From Pseudomonadota bacterium (lineage in GTDB: Bacteria; Pseudomonadota; Alphaproteobacteria; Rhizobiales; Xanthobacteraceae): a stretch of 64,000 nt of DNA. Below the pieces are notes generated by a model that saw only the letters and a program-made list of their open reading frames with translations, ran no database searches and was not told the DNA's origin. Location: NCBI GenBank assembly GCA_023422775.1, contig JAFAGM010000120.1:40334-104333 (forward strand), read 5' to 3'. Position 1 is the stretch's first letter. Every line of letters starts with the position of its first letter. Positions 1 through 7,434 of this stretch are shown piece by piece. Both the position numbers and the translations under genes were made by a program.

Positions 1-40
1 GGCTCTGACGGGCAACGGATCAACCAAGGGAGCAAGGGCA

Positions 41-1000
41 ATGTTCGGGATTTCACGTCGCGACCTCATCCTCGGGAGCGCGGGGACTGCACTCGTTTTC
101 GGCCTCAAGGGACCGGTTTCGTTCATCGGCGCGGCGCAGGCGCAGCGCGCCGCCGACAGCCTCAAATACAAGGTCGGCGATATCGAGGTCTTCAGCCTGC
201 ATGACGGCAGCATCGAGCGGGCCCTCGACGCCAACTTCGTCAAGAACGCCGCGTTCGACGACGTCAAGAAGGCGTTGACCGCCGGCGGCATCGGCCCGGA
301 CAAGTTCGACAACCCGTTCACCGTCACCGCGATCAGGACCGGCGGCAAGGTCGTGCTGTTCGACACCGGCTTCGGGGCCAACGGCCCGCCCACCGTGGGC
401 AAGCTCGCCGGCAACATGAAGGCGGCCGGCCTCGATCCCGCGACGGTCTCCACGGTGGTGATTTCGCATTTCCACCCCGATCACATCTCGGGCCTCTGGG
501 TGAAAGAGACCAACGCCCAGGTATTCCCGAACGCGGAAATCCTGATGCCGGAGGTGGAGTACAAGTTCTGGACCGATCCGGCGCTGGTGGAGAAGATGCC
601 CGAGGGCATCCGCAACCACGTGAAACGGATCCAGGCGACCTTCCCGACCTGGAAAAACATCAGGCAATATGCCGACGGAGCCGACGTAGCTCCCGGCGTG
701 AAGGCCATCGCTACTCCCGGCCACACTGTCGGTCACATGTCTTTCCTGGTCGCTTCCGGCGGACAGCAATTGTTCATCCAGAGCGACGTCACCGGCATCC
801 ACCCGTTGTTTGTCAGGAATCCCGGCTGGTTCTCGATGTTCGACGCTGATGGGCCGAAGGCGGAAGCCACCCGCCGCGCGTTCTTCGATCGCGTCATCGC
901 CGAGAAGGGCATGATCGCCGGCTATCACTTCGGCTTCCCGAACGTCGGCACGCTGACGAAGGACGGCAACGGCTACGCCTTCGCCGCCGTGAAAGCCTGA
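41..1000 (+). CDS. Exported MBL-fold metallo-hydrolase
   Basis: Metallo-beta-lactamase-fold hydrolase, probably periplasmic. The N-terminus has a twin-arginine-type leader (SRRDLILGSAG, residues 5-15, then a hydrophobic run ending AQA), so export of a folded metalloenzyme by Tat is likely. The metal signature H143-x-H145-x-D147-H148 (SHFHPDHISG) is intact; a further His in PGHTVGH near residue 227 and an Asp in QSDVTG near 250 fit the remaining ligands. A purine-rich ribosome site (aagggagcaaggg) precedes the ATG. The family contains lactonases, sulfatases and many uncharacterised hydrolases, so the substrate cannot be named. Confidence 0.85.
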   Translation: MFGISRRDLILGSAGTALVFGLKGPVSFIGAAQAQRAADSLKYKVGDIEVFSLHDGSIERALDANFVKNAAFDDVKKALTAGGIGPDKFDNPFTVTAIRTGGKVVLFDTGFGANGPPTVGKLAGNMKAAGLDPATVSTVVISHFHPDHISGLWVKETNAQVFPNAEILMPEVEYKFWTDPALVEKMPEGIRNHVKRIQATFPTWKNIRQYADGADVAPGVKAIATPGHTVGHMSFLVASGGQQLFIQSDVTGIHPLFVRNPGWFSMFDADGPKAEATRRAFFDRVIAEKGMIAGYHFGFPNVGTLTKDGNGYAFAAVKA

Positions 1001-1117
1001 TCGCAGGTAAATTCGAAATCGCCCGGAAAAGCGCCGCGCGGCTTGCGGAGCTTTTTCCTCAAATGCTCCCGCACTTTAGAGTTGCAAAAGCGCGCCGGCA
1101 CGGCATGGTGGCGGCCG

Positions 1118-1831
1118 ATGCCCACCAGGACCAGCAATTCCCCGGATCAATCCAGCGATACGCCGCATTATCACGGCCACCGCGAACGGCTGCGCGAGCG
1201 CTTCCATGCGGCCGGGCCGGAAGCCCTGAGCGATTATGAATTGCTGGAAATGGCGCTGTTCCCGGCCCTGCCGCGACGCGACACCAAGCCGCTCGCGAAA
1301 GCCTTGCTGAAGCAGTTCGGCTCGTTCGCCGAAGTCATCCATGCCCCCATCGCGCGCCTGCGTGAGGTCGACGGGATCGGCGAGGCCTCGATCAACCAGA
1401 TCAAGCTGCTGGCGGCCGCGGCCCACCGCGTCGCGAAAGGGGAGATCAAGCGCAAGATCGCACTGTCGTCGTGGAACGACGTGATCGATTACTGCCGGAC
1501 CGGCATGGCGTTTGCCGACAAGGAGCAGTTTCGCCTGCTGTTTCTCGACAAGCGCAACCAACTGATTGCGGACGAAGTGCAGCAGACCGGCACCGTCGAC
1601 CACACGCCGGTCTATCCGCGCGAGGTGATCAAGCGCGCGCTCGAACTGTCGGCGACCGCGCTGATCCTGGTCCACAACCATCCAAGCGGCGATCCGACGC
1701 CATCGCAGGCCGACATCCAGATGACGAAGGCGATCGTCGACATCGCCACGCCGCTCGGCATTTCCGTGCACGACCACATCATCGTCGGCAAGAACGGCCA
1801 TGCGAGCCTGAAGGGGATGCGGCTGATCTAG
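1118..1831 (+). CDS. radC: RadC/JAB-domain protein
   Basis: RadC-family protein with a C-terminal JAB/MPN-like metalloprotease fold. An N-terminal helix-hairpin-helix-like part (LREVDGIGEASINQIKLLA, about residues 80-98) is followed by the JAMM motif H186-N-H188 with D199 (HNHPSGDPTPSQAD). An upstream start at 1043 is open in frame, but MPTRTSNSPDQ at 1118 gives the usual family length (237 aa). The cellular role of RadC is unresolved: the old link to DNA repair is disputed and several members sit on mobile elements. Its last 109 bp are repeated at 2192-2300. Confidence 0.88.
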   Translation: MPTRTSNSPDQSSDTPHYHGHRERLRERFHAAGPEALSDYELLEMALFPALPRRDTKPLAKALLKQFGSFAEVIHAPIARLREVDGIGEASINQIKLLAAAAHRVAKGEIKRKIALSSWNDVIDYCRTGMAFADKEQFRLLFLDKRNQLIADEVQQTGTVDHTPVYPREVIKRALELSATALILVHNHPSGDPTPSQADIQMTKAIVDIATPLGISVHDHIIVGKNGHASLKGMRLI

Positions 1832-1896
1832 TTATCGCCAGCATTTACCATCTATTAACTCTCCGCTTCGCGCTTTGGCGAACGCGTGAGAGAGTG

Positions 1897-1941
1897 GCTC
1901 ATCGGATGAGAGGGGGTAGCTCATCCTCGAATGAGAGGGGA
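1897..1941. repeat. Two tandem copies of a ctcat/atgag palindromic motif
   Basis: Two related units, gctcatcggatgagaggggg at 1897-1916 and gctcatcctcgaatgagagg at 1919-1938, follow one another just before the small ORF at 1945. Each contains ctcat facing atgag and could form a small hairpin or serve as an operator. They lie in the insert between the two copies of the radC end. Confidence 0.5.
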
Positions 1942-1944
1942 TCG

Positions 1945-2115
1945 ATGATTAATCAACTAGCAGAGCGGATGAGGGTCGCGGCTCTTTCGATGAGTCCGGA
2001 GCACCTGATAGACAAATTTCTGAACCGGCTCGATGAACTGAGGGGCGCGATGGCGCTTGCTGAAATCAACAGTTTGGCCCGCAACGAGGCGCGAACCAAG
2101 GTGCTGTTCGATTGA
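1945..2115 (+). CDS. Small hypothetical protein in the radC-flanked insert
   Basis: A 56-aa ORF beginning MINQLAERMR and ending TKVLFD, preceded by a purine-rich gagagggg that could be its ribosome site. The sequence looks helical and soluble; I recognise no family. It lies entirely inside the roughly 360-bp segment bounded by the intact radC end and the duplicated radC end, so it may have arrived with that segment. It may equally be a chance ORF. Confidence 0.35.
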   Translation: MINQLAERMRVAALSMSPEHLIDKFLNRLDELRGAMALAEINSLARNEARTKVLFD

Positions 2116-2191
2116 TTCGGCGACTGAAGCGCGATGGGACGGTCGAACCACCATCGTGCTTTAGCCTATTGTTGTTATTGGCGGGTGCGAC

Positions 2192-2300
2192 GACGAAAGC
2201 GATCGTCGACATCGCCACGCCGCTCGGCATTTCGGTTCACGACCACATCATCGTCGGCAAGAACGAGCATGCGAGTTTGAGGGGGATGCGGCTGATCTAG
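2192..2300 (+). pseudogene. Duplicated 3' end of radC (remnant)
   Basis: This 109-bp stretch matches 1723-1831 at an offset of exactly 469 bp, with about 8 mismatches, and ends in the same tag stop. It encodes the last 35 or so residues of RadC (IVDIATPLGISVHDHII...). It could be read as the tail of a 62-aa ORF from 2112, but the upstream part of that ORF has no RadC similarity and lacks the JAMM motif, so a non-functional fragment is the better reading. Confidence 0.8.
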
Positions 2301-2325
2301 CTAGCGCGGGAGCGGCGCGGCAGAC

Positions 2326-3687
2326 CTAATACGCAATCGTCGACCGCACACCGAATATCGCGCCGTTTCTGATCGGCTGATCCGGCCGGTCGGGATCGGA
2401 GATGTGGCCGCCCGGGTGGGTCACGTATTCGAACGTGGGCTGCACGGTCCAGCCGGGTTTGATCTGGGCCTGGTAACTCAATTCGATCGTCATCTCGTAG
2501 TTGCGCACCGGATGCCCGTTGCCGGAATAAAGAATCACGTCACGGTCGAAGGCGCGTACGCGGTTGGAAATGTTGCCGTAGATGAAGCTGGCGCCGAACC
2601 TGTCATCGGGTCGGCCCGGGATCATGCCGGAAAAGACAATGCCGCTGTCGAGGAAGAAGTTGATGTGGCTGCTGTCCGAGGGGCTGGCCGCAATCCGGCT
2701 GAAGATGCCGACGCCGCTGTCGGGGCCGCCGTCCACTGGCCGCCAGAGCTGTTGATCGACGACACCGTAGATGCCGCTGTTGCCGCGGATCCGGCGGGAG
2801 ATGCCGTTGCTGAGGGGATCCGCAAGCAGGACGCCATCCGAGCCGAACCTGTGATCGTGGAATTGTCCGAAATGATGCCAGCCGCCGAGCCGGTAGATTG
2901 CTGCGAGCCCGCTGTCTTCCTTTCCCTGATTGCGGCGGTACTGAACCTCTCCCATCAGCAACGGAGGATCGTTGATCCTGAAGTTGGTTCCTGTGGTGTT
3001 GACCGTTCCCTGTTCGCCAGGATCTCCATTGAACACGGCGAAGAGGGCCGACCAGTGCTTGTCGGGATCAAACCTCCAGCGCACGCCGGGCGTGGCGAGG
3101 GGATAGGCCGGTCCACCGCTGGGCAGGTTGGCGCCCGTGATCGTGGGCCAATCGCTGCTCAGAAACATCCTGCTGTATTCGCTGATGAAGAACTCCGCGT
3201 CGGCGGCAAGCTGGCCGAAGCGGAAGCCGAACCGATCGTCGAAGAGCTTTTGCTCCAGCCACAGTTCGGAAAGCCGCGTCGAAGGGAGCGCCTCGATGTT
3301 GCTGATCGTGATCAGGCTGTTGAAATGCTCGGCGCGCATTCCTGCCGTTCGATGAATCTGGAAGGCATTGCCGAAGAAGTTCAGCCCCTGCCATCCCGCG
3401 AGCTTTCCGAAATCGACGGCGGTGAACGCTTCGAGCTTGCCCTGATAGAGGCTGCCGCGACGGATGCCGCCGGAAACGTTGCGGAGTGCTTCGCCGGTAT
3501 AGACCAGCCCGTAGGTGATGCCGTGCCGGGCGAGCCATTTGCGGCTGCCGGTCGGATCGCCGTTGTCGGGCATGCTGGTCGCGATCGACACGGGCGGAAT
3601 GCCATCGACAACATCCGTCTCCGCCATCGCCGGGCCGGCCATCGCGATCGCCGCGAGGACGGAAATATTCAGCCTCAACCTGCTCAC
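2326..3687 (-). CDS. OprB-family carbohydrate-selective-type porin
   Basis: Outer-membrane beta-barrel of the OprB family, about 453 aa. The proposed GTG start (3687) gives a clean signal peptide (MSRLRLNISVLAAIAMAGPAMA, cut before ETD). An ATG at 3726 is in frame, but it would place one of the operator-like dyads inside the coding sequence and add a charged leader. The body shows porin-like aromatic strands and ends in an aromatic-terminated strand (GVRSTIAY). It is divergent from the sitABCD operon, and the shared intergenic dyads suggest metal-linked regulation. OprB porins classically pass sugars; here a role in metal or metal-chelate entry is inferred only from context. Confidence 0.85.
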   Translation of the reverse strand: MSRLRLNISVLAAIAMAGPAMAETDVVDGIPPVSIATSMPDNGDPTGSRKWLARHGITYGLVYTGEALRNVSGGIRRGSLYQGKLEAFTAVDFGKLAGWQGLNFFGNAFQIHRTAGMRAEHFNSLITISNIEALPSTRLSELWLEQKLFDDRFGFRFGQLAADAEFFISEYSRMFLSSDWPTITGANLPSGGPAYPLATPGVRWRFDPDKHWSALFAVFNGDPGEQGTVNTTGTNFRINDPPLLMGEVQYRRNQGKEDSGLAAIYRLGGWHHFGQFHDHRFGSDGVLLADPLSNGISRRIRGNSGIYGVVDQQLWRPVDGGPDSGVGIFSRIAASPSDSSHINFFLDSGIVFSGMIPGRPDDRFGASFIYGNISNRVRAFDRDVILYSGNGHPVRNYEMTIELSYQAQIKPGWTVQPTFEYVTHPGGHISDPDRPDQPIRNGAIFGVRSTIAY

Positions 3688-3710
3688 TTCACGACATTCC
3701 AGATTGCTAT

Positions 3711-3725
3711 TGCTACTCAATTGCA
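3711..3725. promoter_or_regulatory. TGC-N9-GCA dyad, Fur-family-like box (site A)
   Basis: TGCTACTCAATTGCA, one of three 15-bp TGC-N9-GCA sites between the oprB and sitA coding regions. The 7-1-7 layout with AT-rich centre resembles binding sites of Fur-superfamily regulators such as Mur. This copy lies closest to oprB. Confidence 0.5.
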
Positions 3726-3753
3726 TCTGAGAGGCGGAACTCTCGATACAAAT

Positions 3754-3768
3754 TGCGAATAAGTCGCA
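3754..3768. promoter_or_regulatory. TGC-N9-GCA dyad, Fur-family-like box (site B)
   Basis: TGCGAATAAGTCGCA. It overlaps a second inverted pair, ttgcgaat...atttgcaa (3753-3775), so the palindromic character extends over about 23 bp. It lies midway between the divergent oprB and sitA genes. Confidence 0.5.
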
Positions 3769-3808
3769 TTTGCAAAATGACGAAAAGTTCCCTATACGTC
3801 AAGCCAGT

Positions 3809-3823
3809 TGCGAATGAATTGCA
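3809..3823. promoter_or_regulatory. TGC-N9-GCA dyad, Fur-family-like box (site C)
   Basis: TGCGAATGAATTGCA, about 65 bp before the sitA ATG and in a position to overlap its promoter. It shares TTGCGAA-N4-TTGCAAT with the site at 15190 upstream of the fused porin. Confidence 0.55.
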
Positions 3824-3888
3824 ATTTCGGAATGCTGCTGGCCGCGGCCAACAGCAGGGAAGTGCGCGGGACACAGGAGAACTGAGGA

Positions 3889-4794
3889 ATGTTCGACAGG
3901 TGCAGGCGCGTCGCTCTTGCGACGCTTGCCGGAACGGCGGTGCTTGGGCTGATGACGCAGGGGGCGTTCGCCCAGGCCAAATTCAAGGCCGTGACGACCT
4001 TCACTGTCATCGCCGACATGGCGCGGAATGTTGCCGGCGACGCGGCCACCGTCGAGTCGATTACCAAGCCCGATGCTGAAATTCATAACTATCAGCCGAC
4101 GCCCGGCGACATCCTGAAGGCGCAGGAGGCCAATCTCGTTCTCTGGAACGGGCTCAATCTCGAGATCTGGTTCGAAAGGTTCTTCCAGCGCCTCAAAGGT
4201 GTCCCCGGCGTCGTCGTCTCCCAGGGCGTCACGCCGATGGGAATCGTGGAGGGGCCCTACAAGGGCAAGCCCAACCCGCATGCCTGGATGTCGCCGAATG
4301 CGGCGCTCATCTATGTCGACAATATCCGGGACGCTTTCGCAAAGTACGATCCGAAGAACGCCGCGACCTACAAGGCAAATGCCGAGGCGTACAAGCAGAA
4401 GATTTCAGCGGCGATTGCGCCGATCCAGGCGAGGCTCCAGGCTATTCCGCCTGAGCGCCGATGGCTGGTGTCGAGCGAAGGCGCCTTCAGTTACCTCGCC
4501 CGCGACTTCGGCCTGAAGGAGCTCTATCTCTGGCCGATCAATGCGGATCAGCAGGGCACGCCGCAGCAGGTCCGCAAGGTGATCGATGCGGTACGCGCCA
4601 ACAAGATCGCCGTCGTGTTTTCCGAGAGCACGATCTCGCCGGATCCGGCCAGGCAGGTTGCCCGCGAGACCGGGGCCAAATATGGTGGCGTTCTCTATGT
4701 GGACTCGCTCAGCGCCGCCGATGGCAAGGTTCCGACCTATATCGATCTCCTGCGGGTGACGTCCGAGACGATCGCAAACGGCCTCGCACAGTGA
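3889..4794 (+). CDS. sitA: SitA-type manganese/iron ABC solute-binding protein
   Basis: Periplasmic metal-binding protein of the cluster 9 (ZnuA/PsaA/SitA) family, 301 aa. A signal peptide ends near GAFAQ (residues 27-31). Candidate metal ligands are H66 (EIHNYQ), H131 (NPHAWMSP), E197 (SSEGAFSYLA) and D272 (LYVDSLS), the His-His-Glu-Asp set typical of Mn/Fe binders. The His-rich loop of zinc-type ZnuA proteins is absent. It is the first gene of a four-gene operon with overlapping ends, downstream of three Fur-family-like dyads. Mn2+ (or Fe2+) is therefore the likely substrate; Zn2+ cannot be excluded from sequence. Confidence 0.88.
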   Translation: MFDRCRRVALATLAGTAVLGLMTQGAFAQAKFKAVTTFTVIADMARNVAGDAATVESITKPDAEIHNYQPTPGDILKAQEANLVLWNGLNLEIWFERFFQRLKGVPGVVVSQGVTPMGIVEGPYKGKPNPHAWMSPNAALIYVDNIRDAFAKYDPKNAATYKANAEAYKQKISAAIAPIQARLQAIPPERRWLVSSEGAFSYLARDFGLKELYLWPINADQQGTPQQVRKVIDAVRANKIAVVFSESTISPDPARQVARETGAKYGGVLYVDSLSAADGKVPTYIDLLRVTSETIANGLAQ

Positions 4795-5690
4795 ACGCGA
4801 TGATCGACACGTTCCTCAATCCAGCGTCCGCGGATGCGGGATCCGGACTCTCCGTCAGAAACGCCACCGTCACCTATCGCAACGGTCACACCGCCCTGCG
4901 CGATGCGACGTTCAATATCCCGGCCGGCACCATCACCGCGCTCGTAGGCGTGAACGGCAGCGGCAAATCCACGCTGTTCAAGGCGATCATGGGGTTCGTC
5001 GGCCTCGCCGGGGGCGAGATCACGATTCTCGGCCAACCTGTCAATGCCGCGTTGAAGAAGAACATCGTCGCCTATGTGCCGCAGAGCGAGGAGATCGACT
5101 GGAACTTCCCCGTTCTGGTCGAGGACGTGGTGATGATGGGCCGCTACGGCCACATGAACATGATGCGCCTTGCGAGGCCTGCGGATCACAAGGCCGTAGC
5201 AACAGCGCTGGAGCGCGTCGGCATGAGCGATTTCCGCAAGCGCCAGATCGGCGAACTGTCCGGCGGCCAGAAGAAGCGCGTGTTCCTCGCCCGCGCGCTC
5301 GCCCAGGACGGGCGGGTGATCCTGCTCGACGAACCCTTCACCGGCGTCGACGTCAACACCGAAGACGCCATCGTCAAGCTCTTGCGTTCGCTTCGCGACG
5401 AAGGCCGGGTGATGCTGGTCTCCACGCATAATCTCGGCAGCGTGCCGGAGTTCTGCGATCGCACCGTGCTGCTCAACCGCACCGTGCTCGCCTATGGTCC
5501 CACGGTCGAGATTTTCACCCAGGCGAACCTGGAAAAGACCTTTGGCGGCGTGCTGCGGCATTTCGTGCTGAGCGAAAGCGGCCGGCCGCACGCGCTCGAC
5601 GTGATCACCGACGACGAGCGGGCGGTGATCTTCCGGGACGGCAAGCCGGCCAGGCACGAGCCGACGCCGGACGATCGAGGCGGCGGCTAG
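4791..5690 (+). CDS. sitB: SitB-type metal ABC transporter ATPase
   Basis: Cytoplasmic ATPase of the metal importer. Walker A (GVNGSGKST), Q-loop (VPQSEE), signature LSGGQKKR, Walker B (VILLDEPF) and the H-loop (STHNLG) are all present. A GTG at 4791 overlaps the sitA stop (gtga), which suggests translational coupling; an in-frame ATG three codons later (4800) is the alternative start. A C-terminal tail after the core (about 45 residues) is typical of SitB/YfeB proteins. It works with the two membrane subunits that follow. Confidence 0.9.
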   Translation: MNAMIDTFLNPASADAGSGLSVRNATVTYRNGHTALRDATFNIPAGTITALVGVNGSGKSTLFKAIMGFVGLAGGEITILGQPVNAALKKNIVAYVPQSEEIDWNFPVLVEDVVMMGRYGHMNMMRLARPADHKAVATALERVGMSDFRKRQIGELSGGQKKRVFLARALAQDGRVILLDEPFTGVDVNTEDAIVKLLRSLRDEGRVMLVSTHNLGSVPEFCDRTVLLNRTVLAYGPTVEIFTQANLEKTFGGVLRHFVLSESGRPHALDVITDDERAVIFRDGKPARHEPTPDDRGGG

Positions 5691-6547
5691 TGTCCACGCT
5701 GATCGAACCATTCAATTACGGATACATGCTCAACGCCATGTGGGTCTCCGCGCTGGTCGGCGGGGTCTGCGCGTTCCTCTCCGCCTATCTGATGCTGAAG
5801 GGCTGGTCGCTGATCGGCGATGCGCTTTCGCACGCCATCGTGCCCGGTGTCGCCGGCGCCTACATGCTCGGCCTGCCGTTTTCCATCGGCGCCTTCTTCT
5901 CGGGCGGCCTCGCGGCAGCGGCCATGCTGTTCCTCAACCAGCGCACCAGGCTGAAGGAGGACGCCATCATCGGGCTGATTTTTTCCTCCTTTTTCGGCCT
6001 CGGACTGTTCATGGTGTCGCTTTCGCCGACCTCGGTGAACATCCAGACCATCGTGCTCGGCAACATCCTGGCGATCACGCCAGAAGACACATTGCAGCTC
6101 GCCATCATCGGCTTCGTCTCGCTCGCCGTTCTCATCGTCAAATGGAAGGACCTGATGGTCACCTTCTTCGACGAGACCCACGCCCGCTCGATCGGGCTCA
6201 ATCCGACCGCGATCAAGATCATGTTCTTCACGCTGCTGTCCGCCTCGACGGTGGCGGCGCTGCAGACGGTCGGCGCCTTCCTCGTCATCTGCATGGTGGT
6301 GACGCCGGGCGCGACCGCCTATCTGCTGACCGACCGCTTCCCTCGCCTGCTCCTGACCAGCGTTGCGATCGGATCGACGACGAGCTTCGCCGGCGCCTAC
6401 GCCAGCTATTTCCTGGATGGCGCGACGGGTGGAATCATCGTCGTGCTGCAGACGCTGGCCTTCCTCACCGCCTTCTTCTTCGCCCCCAAGCACGGCATGC
6501 TGGCGGCCCGCCGCCGCGCGGCACAGGCACTGGATACAGGCCCATGA
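5690..6547 (+). CDS. sitC: SitC-type metal ABC transporter permease
   Basis: Membrane subunit of the ABC-3 family, 285 aa, about eight hydrophobic segments. It begins with GTG sharing one base with the sitB stop (tagtg). The family signature region (GDALSHAIVPGVAGAYMLG, about residues 44-62) is clear. It pairs with the next gene, to which it is related, to form a heterodimeric channel as in SitCD and YfeCD. Confidence 0.9.
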   Translation: MSTLIEPFNYGYMLNAMWVSALVGGVCAFLSAYLMLKGWSLIGDALSHAIVPGVAGAYMLGLPFSIGAFFSGGLAAAAMLFLNQRTRLKEDAIIGLIFSSFFGLGLFMVSLSPTSVNIQTIVLGNILAITPEDTLQLAIIGFVSLAVLIVKWKDLMVTFFDETHARSIGLNPTAIKIMFFTLLSASTVAALQTVGAFLVICMVVTPGATAYLLTDRFPRLLLTSVAIGSTTSFAGAYASYFLDGATGGIIVVLQTLAFLTAFFFAPKHGMLAARRRAAQALDTGP

Positions 6548-7434
6548 CGCCGCTCGATACACTCCTCCAGCCCTTCCAGTTCGAGTTCATGCGCCATGCG
6601 CTGATCATTTCGGTGCTGGTGGCGATTCCGACCGCGCTTCTTTCCTGCTTCCTGGTCCTCAAGGGCTGGTCGCTGATGGGGGACGCGATCTCGCATGCGG
6701 TCTTTCCCGGCGTCGTGATTGCCTACATTGTCGGATTTCCCTATGCGGTGGGCGCTTTCGCAGCCGGCATGATCTGCGCGGTGGCGACCGGCTTCCTGAA
6801 GGAGAACAGCCGCATCAAGCAGGACACGGTGATGGGGGTCGTATTCTCGGGCATGTTCGGGCTGGGGCTCGTGCTCTACGTCAAGATCCAGAGCGACGTG
6901 CATCTCGATCACATCCTGTTCGGCGACATCCTCGGGGTGGATCTCCGCGATATCGTCGAAACCGGGGTTATCGCGGCCATTGCGGCCGGCATCATCGTCG
7001 TCAGATGGCGGGACCTCCTCCTGCATGCCTTCGATCCGGCGCAAGCGCGGGCGATCGGACTGCCGGTCCGTCTGCTGCACTACGGCTTGCTGGCGATCCT
7101 TTCCCTGACCATCGTCGGCGCCCTGAAAGCCGTCGGCATCATCCTCGCCATCGCGATGCTGATCGCACCGGGAGCGATCGCCTTCCTGGTGACACGCACG
7201 TTCAGCTCCATGCTCGCTGTCGCCGTCATCGTCGCGGTGATTGCCTCCTTCCTCGGCGTGTATCTTTCCTTCTTCATCGACAGCGCGCCGGCCCCGACCA
7301 TCGTGCTGCTGATGACCGTCGCCTTCATTGCCGCCTTCGTCCTCGTCACGAGCAGGGCTGCACGGCTGCAGCGACGTGAAGCGGGTCTGGCCGCGGACAC
7401 CAACGACGCCGGAAGCGGTCAGTCGCGGGCGTGA
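6544..7434 (+). CDS. sitD: SitD-type metal ABC transporter permease
   Basis: Second ABC-3 family permease, 296 aa, starting at an ATG that overlaps the sitC stop (atga). It shares the GWSLMGDAISHAVFPGVVIAY core with sitC, so the two arose by duplication. A short polar C-terminus ends at 7434, overlapping the last 16 bp of the convergent sigma-factor gene on the other strand. It completes the SitABCD-type importer. Confidence 0.9.
   Translation: MTPLDTLLQPFQFEFMRHALIISVLVAIPTALLSCFLVLKGWSLMGDAISHAVFPGVVIAYIVGFPYAVGAFAAGMICAVATGFLKENSRIKQDTVMGVVFSGMFGLGLVLYVKIQSDVHLDHILFGDILGVDLRDIVETGVIAAIAAGIIVVRWRDLLLHAFDPAQARAIGLPVRLLHYGLLAILSLTIVGALKAVGIILAIAMLIAPGAIAFLVTRTFSSMLAVAVIVAVIASFLGVYLSFFIDSAPAPTIVLLMTVAFIAAFVLVTSRAARLQRREAGLAADTNDAGSGQSRA

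Noticed and set aside
2112..2300. 62-aa ORF ending in RadC sequence as a real gene
   Set aside because: The first half has no RadC similarity or good ribosome site, and the RadC part lacks the JAMM motif; it is better explained as a duplicated fragment.
2404..3762. Long plus-strand ORF of about 450 codons opposite the OprB porin gene
   Set aside because: It has no recognisable domain, signal or ribosome site, and its composition is typical of antisense shadows in high-GC DNA. The minus-strand reading has a signal peptide and porin features.
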